From: Clostridia bacterium | GTDB lineage: Bacteria; Bacillota; Clostridia; Acetivibrionales; DSM-2933 | Direction: 5' to 3' | DNA length: 64,000 nucleotides | Assembly (NCBI GenBank): GCA_026418275.1 | Contig: JAOABQ010000109.1 | Location: 1 to 64,000, forward strand | In this document: piece by piece, positions 8,850 through 18,648 of the stretch | How the letters are laid out: every line of letters begins with the position of its first letter | Position numbering within the stretch: position 1 is the first letter of the stretch | Position numbers and translations under genes: made by a program | The notes under the pieces: model-generated | Databases searched by the model: none | Told to the model about the DNA's origin: nothing | Seen by the model: only the letters and a program-made list of their open reading frames with translations

Positions 8850-9230
8850 TTCTCTTTGCCTTCCCCTCGTCTTAAGATGTCAAAAGGTAGAATTTATAAT
8901 CATAAATTAAACTTTAATTATAAAACTTAAAACCCTATCAGCTGCTAGTTTTAAATCTTATTTTATACTGTAAGGATCAACTTTGAATTAAGTGGTTAAA
9001 CTACTGCACAAGCATTAAGTATCAGGAATCCCGGCATGGACAATACTAGTATATAAAAAGTTGATAATTATACAGCTTTATCCTTTTTGCTTCAATTAGT
9101 AGCTTTATACATAATTATATTGGAAATTGTGGAAAATGTCAATACATTCCGCCCAGTACTTGCTACTTTATGTTGCAATTGTTTAAATGCATTTACCTGT
9201 AGAGTAAAATGAAATGTAAGAGGTGCATTG
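8850..9230. other. AT-rich gap upstream of the broken regulator
   Basis: No gene, repeat or clear operator seen. It presumably carries the promoter of the XRE-type pseudogene at 9231. Confidence 0.4.
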
Positions 9231-9574
9231 AATGATAAGCAAAAGATTAACCTTACTTAGAAAAGAACTTGGACTTACACAGGAAGAGCTTGCAAACAAG
9301 CTTCAAATCACCCGTTCCTCCCTTTCTCTATACGAATTGGGAAAAAGAGCCGGATAACAAAACTTTATCTGATTTTGCAAGTTTTTTTAATGTTTCGGTA
9401 GACTTTCTATTAGGCCGGACAGACAAAAGAGACCCGCAAACCGTTTTAGCTGAAACAACTGCAGAATATAAATTTGACTTATCGGGATTAACCGGTGAAG
9501 ATATTAAGTATATTGATGCCCTGATTGCTGGAATCCGGATTAAAAGAAATGCACAAAAGGAAAAGAATAAATAA
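9231..9574 (+). pseudogene. XRE-family HTH regulator broken by a 2-base loss
   Basis: The ATG at 9231 opens MISKRLTLLRKELGLTQEEL and continues through an intact Cro/C1 HTH to LSLYELGKR, then hits TAA at 9354. The remainder lies in another frame: EPDNKTLSDFASFFNVSVDFLLGRTD, on to the stop at 9574, which is the standard second half of this family. Restoring one GA in AGAG near 9345 rejoins the halves as GKREPDNK, giving a protein of about 114 aa. GAGGTG lies ahead of the start. It is either a real dinucleotide-slippage pseudogene, or a phase-variable or sequencing-affected site. The intact protein would be a small DNA-binding repressor. Confidence 0.85.
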
Positions 9575-9581
9575 ATCGAAT

Positions 9582-12500
9582 CTAGACAAGCTTTCTTCGG
9601 TTCACAATTTTAACCACATCCTCCTCGGGCACAGGTTTACTGATCAGATACCCCTGTACGAAGTTACATTTGCTTCTAATGAGATGATTTAATTGATCTT
9701 CCGTCTCAACCCCCTCCGCAACCACATCCAATCCCATTTTATGCGCCAAGTGCACAATAGACTCGGTAACGTCCTTCTCATTTCCTATATCGTCAATAAA
9801 GGACTTGTCAATTTTTAAGGTACTTATGGGAAGTTGTTTTAAATAACTCAGCGAAGAATATCCTGTACCGAAATCATCCAATAAAATCTTAATTCCCAGT
9901 GCCTTTAATTGCTCCAACTTTCTAAGATTTGGTTCGATTGATTCCATCAAAACCGATTCGGTAATTTCAATTTCAAGGAATTGGGGTTCCAGACCTGTCT
10001 TCTCCAGGGTACTGACAACCAAATCAACAAAGTCATCCTGGTTAAGCTGTACCACCGAAATATTCACAGATATATTGAGGTCGTTAAAACCTTTCTCATG
10101 CAAGTACCGGTTGAACCTGCATGCGGTTTCCAAAACCCATTTGCCGATAGGGATAATGAGGCCGGTATCTTCCGCAATATCAATAAATTTCAATGGAGGC
10201 ACGAAACCATATTCAGGGCTGATCCAACGGATGAGTGCCTCAAAACCGTAGATCCTGCTCTTGATAAGATCAATTTGTGGTTGGTAGTATAAAATAAACT
10301 CTTCATTTTCAATTGCTTTTCTCAAGCTGCTCTCCATATTCATTTTCTCAACAACAGCATCGTTCATTGTTTTATCAAAGAAAGCATAGCCACGTTTACC
10401 TTTCCTTTTGGCACGGTACATTGCCATATCCGCATTTTTTAAAAGAGTTTCAACATCTTGTGTATCGTCAGGAAAAATAGATATACCGATGCTTACCGTC
10501 ATATAAAAATACGTTCCCGATACGGTAAACGGGTTTGAAAAGACATCCATAAGCTGGTTTGCAAATTGCTGAATAGTTGAGTGCGAATCAAGGTTTTCTA
10601 CAAGAATGATAAATTCGTCTCCTCCCAGCCTTGAAACAGTACACTCATACTTCATTTCCGCCACCAACCGGGTTCCAATTTCCATAAGAAGCAAATCACC
10701 AAAGGAGTGTCCGAAGGAATCATTGATCATCTTAAAATTGTCCAAATCTATAAAAGCTAAAGCGCCTTTCTTCCCATTTTTTACGGCTTTTTGAATTGCT
10801 TTTTCAGTAGCCTCGTATAGGATGATCCGATTTGGCAGACCTGTAAGAGAATCGTAATATGCAAGTTGTTTAATGACCTGCTCCTGATCCTTCCGTTCAC
10901 TAATATCCGTTAATGATCCTGCCATCCGGATAACTTTTCCCTGCTCATCCTTCACAGCCCTTCCACGCACTAATAGCCATTTAAAGCTGCCGTTTTTTGT
11001 TTTGAGCCTGCACTCATACCTAAAAACCGAAATATTCCCCTTCCTATGCTCCCGGTTCATTTTTACCGCGTACCTTAAATCTTCAGGATGATAAAGCTGT
11101 TTAATATCTCTATAGGACGACCCGATTTCTCCTTTTTCATATCCAAGCACCTCATAGAATTTATCCGAGTAGAAAATTTTATTTTCGGCTACATTCCAAT
11201 CCCAAATCGCATCATTGGATCCTTCAACAGCAATCTGATATCTTTCTTCACTTTCAAGCAGCTTTTCCTGCGTTATGCTTAATTCATCATACTGCTTGCG
11301 AAGTGCCTCCTGGGATGTGGTCAATTCCTCATAAAGTGATGTAAGCTCTTCATGACTTTCTTTCAACTGCCTCTCCGCATCAACTCTCTGGCTAATATCT
11401 ACGCCCGTGAGTTCAATAAAGTCATTCTCAATGTAAGCAGCATCACCGATAGGGTGGATATCCCAAAGAAAATGAACCTTACCTCCATGCTTACATATCA
11501 ATGAAAACTCTTCGTTAAAAGAATCTAATTCACCTTTTATTTGTTCCAGTATTTCTCTAATCTTTCTGTGCTCGTCCCTTTCGGTAATATCAAAAATTGT
11601 CTTTTGACCCAGTATATCTTCTTTCGCATAATGGGTTTTTTCTTCTGCATACTTATTAAACCCCTTAATTTCGCCCTTAATATTTATTTGAATCATTGCA
11701 ATTTTTGCAACATGAATCAAATGGTCCGACGTTGTTATTTCCCTTTCCAGCCTTCGCTTGAGATACCTTGTATATAAATTTACACATATTGCAATGAAAA
11801 CTACCAGAATGATAATGATGGAAATTACAGCCAGAATTCCATTTACATTTTTAAAAATATAGCTTTTAGGGGCAGAAACAGCAATAAACCACCGGGTCCC
11901 TTTGATAGGAGCATATCCCATGTATTTTTCTTGTCCGTTGTAAATATATTCTCCGGCACCAGTCTTTCCTTGAATCATTTCATTTATCAGGCCAACCAAC
12001 TTTTTTAGCTTGGGATCCTTTTTAACATTTTCTAAACTATTGTCCATGGAGTAAACAAGTTCCCTGTTATAGTGTGCAATGGCCACTCCCTGTTTATTTA
12101 TGATAAATGAATATCCTTTTCCTCCAAGCCGGATGTTATCGGTAATCTTACACATCTCATCTCCATTATGGGTAGCATAAAGGACTCCTATAATTTTATC
12201 CGAATCATATATTGGAACAGCAAAAACAATTACCATGGTCCCATCAATACGGCTTTTTATTGGATCCGATATGTTTCTTTCACCCTTTACAGCCTTTTTA
12301 AAATACTCCCTGTCTCCAATATAAATCTCTCTTCCATCTGTCGTCTTTGAAACTCCTTTTGTATCTGCAATACTCATTCTTTTAAAATGATTTCTTTTCA
12401 CTTCGTTATCAAGATATGTAAGCTTTTCCTGTAGTGGGATTTCAGGGTTTTTGACAGTCTGGTTGTTTGAAACGGTTTCCAAATTATCCAAATGACCGTT

Positions 12501-12677
12501 TATTTCTGTTTCAACAATAACGGCTCCTTGTTTTGCTATCTCAATTAAAGAGTCTTCCAGGTTTTTTATCAGGCTCTTGGATGCATAATAGTAAACAAGC
12601 GCACCCGCTAAGAGTGTTGCCAAACCGACGATCAGCGTATTTGCCATCCTGGCTTTTAACTGGGATTTTATTCTCAC
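9582..12677 (-). CDS. Cache-PAS-PAS-GGDEF-EAL cyclic-di-GMP protein
   Basis: About 1030 aa. TM1 (about 18-36) and TM2 (about 282-305) flank an extracellular double-Cache sensor. Two PAS domains follow (about 335-450 and 480-600, joined by a coiled coil), then GGDEF with the intact motif GGDEF, and EAL with EALIRW and DDFGTGYSSL intact. The diguanylate cyclase and phosphodiesterase sites both look competent. No RxxD inhibitory site stands before GGDEF, so product inhibition at the I-site seems absent. I take the GTG at 12677 as start because GAGG lies 8 bases ahead; a GTG three codons earlier overlaps that site. It acts at the membrane to set c-di-GMP in response to an external ligand. The PilZ protein at 36997 could be a receptor. 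Confidence 0.92.
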   Translation of the reverse strand: MRIKSQLKARMANTLIVGLATLLAGALVYYYASKSLIKNLEDSLIEIAKQGAVIVETEINGHLDNLETVSNNQTVKNPEIPLQEKLTYLDNEVKRNHFKRMSIADTKGVSKTTDGREIYIGDREYFKKAVKGERNISDPIKSRIDGTMVIVFAVPIYDSDKIIGVLYATHNGDEMCKITDNIRLGGKGYSFIINKQGVAIAHYNRELVYSMDNSLENVKKDPKLKKLVGLINEMIQGKTGAGEYIYNGQEKYMGYAPIKGTRWFIAVSAPKSYIFKNVNGILAVISIIIILVVFIAICVNLYTRYLKRRLEREITTSDHLIHVAKIAMIQINIKGEIKGFNKYAEEKTHYAKEDILGQKTIFDITERDEHRKIREILEQIKGELDSFNEEFSLICKHGGKVHFLWDIHPIGDAAYIENDFIELTGVDISQRVDAERQLKESHEELTSLYEELTTSQEALRKQYDELSITQEKLLESEERYQIAVEGSNDAIWDWNVAENKIFYSDKFYEVLGYEKGEIGSSYRDIKQLYHPEDLRYAVKMNREHRKGNISVFRYECRLKTKNGSFKWLLVRGRAVKDEQGKVIRMAGSLTDISERKDQEQVIKQLAYYDSLTGLPNRIILYEATEKAIQKAVKNGKKGALAFIDLDNFKMINDSFGHSFGDLLLMEIGTRLVAEMKYECTVSRLGGDEFIILVENLDSHSTIQQFANQLMDVFSNPFTVSGTYFYMTVSIGISIFPDDTQDVETLLKNADMAMYRAKRKGKRGYAFFDKTMNDAVVEKMNMESSLRKAIENEEFILYYQPQIDLIKSRIYGFEALIRWISPEYGFVPPLKFIDIAEDTGLIIPIGKWVLETACRFNRYLHEKGFNDLNISVNISVVQLNQDDFVDLVVSTLEKTGLEPQFLEIEITESVLMESIEPNLRKLEQLKALGIKILLDDFGTGYSSLSYLKQLPISTLKIDKSFIDDIGNEKDVTESIVHLAHKMGLDVVAEGVETEDQLNHLIRSKCNFVQGYLISKPVPEEDVVKIVNRRKLV

Positions 12678-12963
12678 GTGTTTCACCTCGTCCCATCACA
12701 GCAAAGTTCATTGAGGAAGTCCAATTATAGAGTGATTTTATCTATGAATAGATGCCTGTTTCGAAATTTTCGGGATTGTTTTAAAAGATACTGATAAACT
12801 AATATAGAGTTGCCCATTATGACTTCATTATGTTTATTCATTTTATATTATATTATAAGTTCGCTGTAACTTCAATTTAATTATACATAAAGCGTGCATG
12901 TATTTTGATATAGAGGCTTTTCCGTGCACAATATATACCAAAATACAACGCTGTTACGTAAAG
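12678..12963. other. intergenic region upstream of the c-di-GMP gene
   Basis: AT-rich; it holds the presumptive promoter of the minus-strand GGDEF-EAL gene. No conserved riboswitch core was recognised. Confidence 0.35.
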
Positions 12964-12993
12964 AAAAAAGGCTGCCGGCACTCCAACAACCTT
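12964..12993 (-). terminator. terminator of the GH18 gene
   Basis: Read as minus-strand RNA, an 11-bp stem including G-U pairs (12968-12978 with 12983-12993) is followed by six U. It starts 22 bases after the chitinase stop. On the plus strand the same stem has several mismatches, which gives the direction. Confidence 0.7.
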
Positions 12994-13015
12994 CTTTCAT
13001 AAGTTTAAAGCCTAC

Positions 13016-14320
13016 CTACCTCAAATCTGTATACAATTTATTCAAGAGTGTGGTTGATGTATCTTGTGAGTATTCCCAAAACATTGCGCCTGCCAAAGAT
13101 TTCAATTTAACATAGGATGATTTGTAACCGATGGACTGCGTGTCCTCGTATGTGATGCATACTCTTTGAGTGCTATTGTATAGGTAAGGTGCTTTTGCAC
13201 TATCATCCCAATATCGAACATACCCGTTTTTACTTATATAGCTGCCTGCAAGCTGGTTATAGGTATAAGTAGCAACACTTCCGCTGTAGGTTTGTCCAAG
13301 CCCGTTATTGGTTGAGCTTGATACACCTGAAAACCCATACCCATAGAAAGCTATCCCCATAACCAATTTGTTTACCGGCACTCCATTTTGAATATACATA
13401 TTGATTGCCGTATCGGCACTTATGCCCCAGTTTGATGAAACACTCGACTTATAAAGGTTTGTATGGTGTGCTGTTGTAGATGTCCAGGACCCGCTGAAGT
13501 CGTACGTCATTACATTAATATAATCCAGGGTTCCCGCTATAAGCCCAAGTTCTGTATTTTGTGCATAGCTGCTGCCAGCTCCTCCTGCTATGGTTAACAG
13601 ATAATCTTTCCCGTCTGCCGCTCCGGCAGCATCCAATTTTTCTCGGACCTTTTGCAGCAGCAGGGTAAAGTTGTGTTTATCTTCCGGGCCGTATGGATTT
13701 CCGGCTCCTGGCTGTCCCGGATACTCCCAGTCAATATCGATACCATCAAATCCGTAGCTCTTGATAAAACTCACCGTACTATCGGCAAAAACAGTTCTTG
13801 AAGCATCTGTTAATGCTGCATCATGAAAACCGGCGGACCAAGTCCAGCCACCCACAGAGATCAACGTTTTAAGGCTTGGATTTGCCTGTTTCATTTTATT
13901 CAGTTCTGCAAATTTCAAGGTATCCGAGCTTGATCCAAGGGTAACCTTGCTGTTAACACAGTTTGCAAAGGCATAATTTATATGTGTCATTTGGCTATAT
14001 TTGACTGTTGCAGCCGACCAACTGCTCCACCCTGCCAGGTAACCAATGACCTTGTACGAGGGTGTATTTGTTGGCAGTGCCGTATTTTCCGGGGTTGGAG
14101 TAATGAGTGGTGTCGGTATGGACTCTGCTGTCGGAGTAACTCCTGGCGTTTGTGATGCCTGAGGGGTAGCCGTAGTTTGATAAACAGGTGTTGGACTGGG
14201 TGTACTGGTTGGCTTTGGCTTTCTGGCAGCTAAAGCCATAGACGGTTGAGCTATCAAAATGGATATTCCAATCAACACAACTGCCACAAAACGTAACTTT
14301 CTTCTTGCCACTTTGCCCAT
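13016..14320 (-). CDS. secreted GH18 chitinase with Pro/Thr linker
   Basis: 434 aa. A Sec signal peptide (RRKLRF, a hydrophobic stretch, cleavage after ALAA near 32) is followed by a PTS-rich linker to about residue 88. A GH18 TIM barrel fills the rest: KTLISVGGW on beta 3 and DGIDIDWEY with catalytic Glu199, then MTYDF and a terminal FWEYSQD. It should hydrolyse chitin or chitooligosaccharides outside the cell by substrate-assisted catalysis. No carbohydrate-binding module or dockerin is present, unlike the larger chitinase at 19934. AGGAGG precedes the ATG. Confidence 0.95.
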   Translation of the reverse strand: MGKVARRKLRFVAVVLIGISILIAQPSMALAARKPKPTSTPSPTPVYQTTATPQASQTPGVTPTAESIPTPLITPTPENTALPTNTPSYKVIGYLAGWSSWSAATVKYSQMTHINYAFANCVNSKVTLGSSSDTLKFAELNKMKQANPSLKTLISVGGWTWSAGFHDAALTDASRTVFADSTVSFIKSYGFDGIDIDWEYPGQPGAGNPYGPEDKHNFTLLLQKVREKLDAAGAADGKDYLLTIAGGAGSSYAQNTELGLIAGTLDYINVMTYDFSGSWTSTTAHHTNLYKSSVSSNWGISADTAINMYIQNGVPVNKLVMGIAFYGYGFSGVSSSTNNGLGQTYSGSVATYTYNQLAGSYISKNGYVRYWDDSAKAPYLYNSTQRVCITYEDTQSIGYKSSYVKLKSLAGAMFWEYSQDTSTTLLNKLYTDLR

Positions 14321-14563
14321 TTCTGTTCCTCCTGTGTTTAACGAATGTAATATATATTCGAAAAACAGGACTTATTTTTTCTGGTAGGCCTATAAAAAAT
14401 AATATTTCCTCTATTGTTAAAGCCAGACAAAATTACCTATCCGTCCGTAATATGTATTGACACTGCGGATTATTCGCTGCAATCCATATTTCAAGTATTT
14501 TGTTTTCTCCATTGGAGATACCTGTTATACTGTTATTTATATCTATGAAAGGGGGCAAATAAA

Positions 14564-15496
14564 TTGAAACAGCCCATTGTTCAAATTAAGAATCTAAAAA
14601 AGATAATTGGGAAAAAGGTAATCATTGACGGTCTGACTTTCGACATTTATCCTGGAGAGGTATTTGGATTTTTAGGCCCTAATGGTGCCGGTAAAACTAC
14701 CACAATCCGTATGATGTTCGGACTTGCATCCATTACGGAAGGTGAAATCTACATTAAGGGGCTCAATATAAAAAAGGACTATGAAGCCGCCATCTCCCAT
14801 GTTGGAGGAATTGTTGAAAATCCCGAAATGTACAATTTCATGTCAGGGTATAAAAACCTGGTACACTATGCAAGGATGCATAAGGGGATTACCAGAGAAC
14901 GGATCGATCAGGTTATCCGGCTGGTGGGCCTTGAAGCACGGATTCGTGATAAAGTAAAAACCTACTCCCTGGGAATGCGCCAAAGGTTGGGACTGGCACA
15001 AGCCCTGCTCCATTCTCCGTCCCTGCTTATTCTGGATGAGCCCACAAACGGTTTAGATCCGGCAGGAATCAGAGAACTTCGCGATTACTTCCGCAAATTG
15101 GCCAGAGAAGAGAATATTGCCGTCTTTGTTTCAAGCCATTTACTTTCCGAAATGGAGCTCATGTGTGACCGGGTAGGAATTATTCAAAATGGCAAGCTTA
15201 TTGACATTAAAACCGTGAACGAACTTTTAAATAATACGGTTGATAAAGATACACCTGTCGTCTTTACCGTAGATCCGGTTTCTAATGCGGTTGATTGCAT
15301 AAGTCAGCTTGGCATTGGCCACTCCGGCCTAAACAATGAAACAGGAACCATCCAAATAGTACTGGACCGGGAAAAGGTTCCTCAAGTAGTAGCAAAATTT
15401 GTACAGGAAGGCATCAAGGTATATGGTGTGCAAACCCAATCCGTATCCCTTGAGGATAAATTCCTGGAAATGACAGGGGGTAATAAAATTGTTTAA
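14564..15496 (+). CDS. ABC transporter ATP-binding protein, BcrA-like
   Basis: 310 aa with Walker A (GPNGAGKT), signature YSLGMRQRLGLAQAL, Walker B LLILDEP, the D-loop and the H-loop SSHLLSE. The C-terminal extension of about 90 residues resembles BcrA/CcmA-type ATPases of ABC-2 exporters. The start is TTG with AAAGGGGG 8 bases ahead. Its last bases overlap the permease start by 8, so the two are co-expressed. The likely role is efflux of a peptide, lipid or bacitracin-like compound; the substrate is unknown. No two-component partner is adjacent. Confidence 0.93.
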   Translation: MKQPIVQIKNLKKIIGKKVIIDGLTFDIYPGEVFGFLGPNGAGKTTTIRMMFGLASITEGEIYIKGLNIKKDYEAAISHVGGIVENPEMYNFMSGYKNLVHYARMHKGITRERIDQVIRLVGLEARIRDKVKTYSLGMRQRLGLAQALLHSPSLLILDEPTNGLDPAGIRELRDYFRKLAREENIAVFVSSHLLSEMELMCDRVGIIQNGKLIDIKTVNELLNNTVDKDTPVVFTVDPVSNAVDCISQLGIGHSGLNNETGTIQIVLDREKVPQVVAKFVQEGIKVYGVQTQSVSLEDKFLEMTGGNKIV

Positions 15497-16448
15497 TATG
15501 TTTAATCTGATCCGCAATGAAAGTATGAAACACAATCACCGCATCAGTACCTGGATAATGACAGGTTTACTGATCTTTGCCGTGATTGGGGCCGGGCTGT
15601 TATTAAAGTTTGGACCCATACCGGACGGAAACGAAACCGATTGGAAGGTAAAATTAAGCAGTCAAAATGCAGATTTTAAAAGAAACCTATCAGACCCTAG
15701 GATACCAGATTCTTTAAAAAAATCTAATGAAATCCCGCTAAAAATCAATGAATACCGCCTTGAAAAGGATATCCCACCCATTCCGACTAAATCCTTGTGG
15801 AGTTTTGTGACTGGCGTTGCAGACCTGATTAAGCTGATTGCCTTGTTTGTAATTATTGCAGGGGCCCTTACTGTAGCCACCGAATTTTCAACCGGCTCCA
15901 TCAAGCTTTTAGTGATCCGTCCTGTTAAGCGGTGGAAAATACTACTATCCAAGTATATACACACCATGCTTTATGCTTTGGAACTTCTTATTATACTTTT
16001 CGCATTTTCCTTTTTGGTAGGTGGAATATTGTTCGGGTTTAAAGGGATTTCCACCTCCTACGTTGCCTATGTGGACGGGAATATTATAGAAAGAAATATG
16101 TTTATTCATCTTTTTGGGCTCTATGGGCTTAAATGTGTTGAATTAGTAATCATGGCTACCTTCGCCTTTATGCTCTCCACAGTATTCAGAAGCAGTGCAC
16201 TGGCTATTGGCCTGGCTCTTTTTCTCACCTTCACCGGTGGTACTATCGTAACCCTATTAAGCAGTTATAACTGGGTTAAATATATCTTATTTGCCAATAC
16301 GGATTTATCCCAGTATTTCGAAGGCACACCCATTGTAAAGGGTATGACCATGGGCTTCTCCGTTTCAATGCTGCTTATATACTTTGCAATTTTTAATTTC
16401 GTCTCATGGTTTACCTTTAATAAAAGGGATATCTCTTCTTTATCTTAG
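15489..16448 (+). CDS. ABC-2 type permease
   Basis: 319 aa. An N-terminal FNLIRNESMKHNHRISTW segment typical of ABC-2 permeases is followed by about six hydrophobic helices. A long extracytoplasmic loop lies between the first and second, and a FSTGSIKLLVIRPVKRWKIL cytoplasmic coupling segment follows the second helix. TTG at 15489 is preferred because AGGGGG lies 8 bases ahead; an ATG three codons on is an alternative. It pairs with the ATPase at 14564 to form an exporter. Confidence 0.9.
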   Translation: MFNMFNLIRNESMKHNHRISTWIMTGLLIFAVIGAGLLLKFGPIPDGNETDWKVKLSSQNADFKRNLSDPRIPDSLKKSNEIPLKINEYRLEKDIPPIPTKSLWSFVTGVADLIKLIALFVIIAGALTVATEFSTGSIKLLVIRPVKRWKILLSKYIHTMLYALELLIILFAFSFLVGGILFGFKGISTSYVAYVDGNIIERNMFIHLFGLYGLKCVELVIMATFAFMLSTVFRSSALAIGLALFLTFTGGTIVTLLSSYNWVKYILFANTDLSQYFEGTPIVKGMTMGFSVSMLLIYFAIFNFVSWFTFNKRDISSLS

Positions 16449-16470
16449 CCTCTTTGATTACAGTACGCAC

Positions 16471-16502
16471 ATAAAAGCCGGGGGATTGTCCCCGGCTTTT
16501 AT
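16471..16502 (+). terminator. terminator of the ABC exporter operon
   Basis: A GC-rich stem (AAAAGCCGGGG pairing with its complement, 16473-16483 and 16490-16500) follows the permease stop by 24 bases and ends in a U-run. Confidence 0.88.
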
Positions 16503-16654
16503 ACTTGTATTCATTTCTATTAAAAGTAACATTTCTTTTATTATTTCACTAAAATATTGATTCAAGGAAATAAATAAAGGGAATAAAGCTTCTATAGATA
16601 AAAATGCCTGAATAGAACATTTCAATATCTGTTTGGGCAAAAGGAGGGTTACAT

Positions 16655-16840
16655 ATGCTTTTTCAATCCAGTTGGTGGACCTGTCCCAAATGTAAAAGCT
16701 ATAAAATGCTCTCGGGCACAAATTGTGAATGCGTCCGCTGTGCTTACTGCGGAACCTATTTCGATAAAAACGGCGACGAGCTTGATCTCCACTCGGTACT
16801 TGAAAAGCCTGAAGGAATTTACAGTTGTGAATTAAATTGA
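16655..16840 (+). CDS. 61-aa zinc-ribbon mini-protein
   Basis: A small protein with CPKC at 10-13, a C at 24, then CVRCAYC at 26-32: a probable zinc ribbon. An acidic tail follows (KNGDELDLHSVLEKPEGIY). AGGAGGG stands 6 bases ahead of the ATG, a strong translation signal for so short a gene. No partner is evident: it follows the ABC operon terminator and converges with the membrane gene at 16851. Function unknown; a metal-binding or nucleic-acid-binding adaptor is possible. Confidence 0.75.
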   Translation: MLFQSSWWTCPKCKSYKMLSGTNCECVRCAYCGTYFDKNGDELDLHSVLEKPEGIYSCELN

Positions 16841-16850
16841 AATCAACTCC

Positions 16851-17708
16851 TTACTGTACTCCTGATTTTAGTGTATTTTGTTCGGTCAGAATGAAAACTG
16901 TTAAAGATATAACGTAAACCAGGTTTAAATAAAGCAGATTCCATCCATCCTGGAAAACCAGGATGTTCGTTTTTGCCAGTACATATTGACCCGTAATTGA
17001 AATAGCAAACGGGAGCAGCTTCCAAAACCATTTATCAAGAATACATACAAAATACACTAGCATCCAGGATTCTAATAAATGGTAAACAAAAATTAATATA
17101 GTACTTGCCCTATACATGTCTCCAACCCAATTTACAATTAAGCCCAAACTATACTGCTGTTTTCCGGCTAACAAGAGCAGTGGTGCCGGAAGGTGGATAA
17201 TGATAAAAGCAACAAAATAAAATATGATTGACCGTGTTAGCCTGTCTTTTATACGTGTCATTTTATAAAACCACTTTTTAGAAATAGCTAGAAACACAAT
17301 AATTACAATGACTGACATATAATACCGCCACCAGTGCTGCTCATATATTCCCAATTTTACAAAAAGGTACTCTGCCAAAATGAAGAAAGCAATGATTAGC
17401 GATATCCCAACATACCTTAACGAGTACACAACCATTAAGACCGCTGCTGCAGGATACATAGTACAGTTCAGTATAAGATGGCCTACAATGTTTTCTGCCC
17501 AAGGGTTTATGAACATGCCAGGTTTATATGCGTAACTATTAAAAATACCAAGTACTGTAAATTCACCAATCCAAGTAAGACATGATGCGAACAAATAAAA
17601 TACAACCTGTGTAGATACTTTATAAAGGTGTCTATTCTTATATACAGCAAAGGCAGCAATGATAACACTAATGCTTCCCAAACAAATATACCACATTAAG
17701 CTTGACAT
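16851..17708 (-). CDS. polytopic membrane protein, CBO0543-like
   Basis: About 285 aa with roughly eight hydrophobic helices and short loops. Sequence elements such as HWWRYY, KKWFYKM and paired aromatic residues recall the CBO0543 family of Firmicute membrane proteins, which has no known function; this copy looks like two related halves. I use the ATG at 17708 (GAGG about 11 bases ahead); TTG at 17717 is possible. It stands alone between convergent and same-strand neighbours with no operon link. Confidence 0.7.
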   Translation of the reverse strand: MSSLMWYICLGSISVIIAAFAVYKNRHLYKVSTQVVFYLFASCLTWIGEFTVLGIFNSYAYKPGMFINPWAENIVGHLILNCTMYPAAAVLMVVYSLRYVGISLIIAFFILAEYLFVKLGIYEQHWWRYYMSVIVIIVFLAISKKWFYKMTRIKDRLTRSIIFYFVAFIIIHLPAPLLLLAGKQQYSLGLIVNWVGDMYRASTILIFVYHLLESWMLVYFVCILDKWFWKLLPFAISITGQYVLAKTNILVFQDGWNLLYLNLVYVISLTVFILTEQNTLKSGVQ

Positions 17709-17814
17709 AAAATGCAAAACCTCGAACTCATTTATTCTTCCAATAATAAAAGTATACCCATAATCAATAAATATTAGTTAGAGCAGATGGATCATTCTTT
17801 TTCATCACTGCAAT

Positions 17815-18636
17815 TCAATCAATGATGTAATGAAGAAAGTAAGAGAGCGGAAACAAGGCAAGCAAGAAAATCTCAAACAAATATAATCTATTCTCCCCAT
17901 GTTTATAACTCATAGCGGCATATGATCTGGTGATTCTCATCAGATCGTCTGCCTTATTTTTTATCCCTTTAAACCTTTCACCAAGTTCATAATACCCAGC
18001 CATTTTTTCATAGGCTTCCTTTGCCTCGAGCCCCCATCCGATAAAAATCTGCCGGTCAAATATTTTAATATGATCGACACTCTCATATTCAAAACGCAGA
18101 ATTTTTGAAATCCCCTTCGCAAATTTTCTTATATTTGTACGCAGTTTTCCGATTTGAAGAAAATGAATAACCTTTTCCGCTTCATCATATAAATAATCCA
18201 CATTTTTTTCTACCTTATATAACGCAACGGATTTTGCAAGTACAATAGAAATCACATCAGCAATATACTTCTTATACCTTTGAAAGTCTTCCCCCTTCAC
18301 TAACTGGCAATACCCTTGACCGTCAAGTTTCAGCGTGTGTCCCTCATAGTATTTTGCAAACAAGTCATAATCCAAAGGGCCCACAATCAATTCTATGTTT
18401 TCAAGAAAACTGCGCACTTCATCCTCATTAAAATTAACAAAGGTAATTGAGCCAAACTTAAAGATATAGACTGATTTCCCCTCTGCCTGATACCTTAAAA
18501 ACATATCCAGATGCTCCCCTTCAAGGACAATATATTCCTTCCAGATCAAAGGCTTATTGATCTTGGATACTTCAGCAATTTTCTCCAAGGGTATTTTCGG
18601 TGCCACCTTATAACAATTAAATGATAGTATCTGCAT
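17815..18636 (-). CDS. RMD1/DUF155 family protein, copy 2
   Basis: 273 aa. It has the family landmarks IFKFGSITFVNF (beta strand pair), VLAKSVALYKVE, a helical stretch containing RFEYESVDHIKIFD, and one C-terminal membrane helix ending the protein (LFEIFLLALFPLSYFLHYI). DUF155 proteins are related to mitochondrial RMND1/Rmd1, which anchor or organise membrane-associated processes; bacterial roles are unknown. GGGGTGAG lies 5 bases before the ATG. It begins 12 bases after the end of its paralogue at 18649, so the two form an operon. Confidence 0.85.
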   Translation of the reverse strand: MQILSFNCYKVAPKIPLEKIAEVSKINKPLIWKEYIVLEGEHLDMFLRYQAEGKSVYIFKFGSITFVNFNEDEVRSFLENIELIVGPLDYDLFAKYYEGHTLKLDGQGYCQLVKGEDFQRYKKYIADVISIVLAKSVALYKVEKNVDYLYDEAEKVIHFLQIGKLRTNIRKFAKGISKILRFEYESVDHIKIFDRQIFIGWGLEAKEAYEKMAGYYELGERFKGIKNKADDLMRITRSYAAMSYKHGENRLYLFEIFLLALFPLSYFLHYIID

Positions 18637-18648
18637 AGGCTCACCCCT

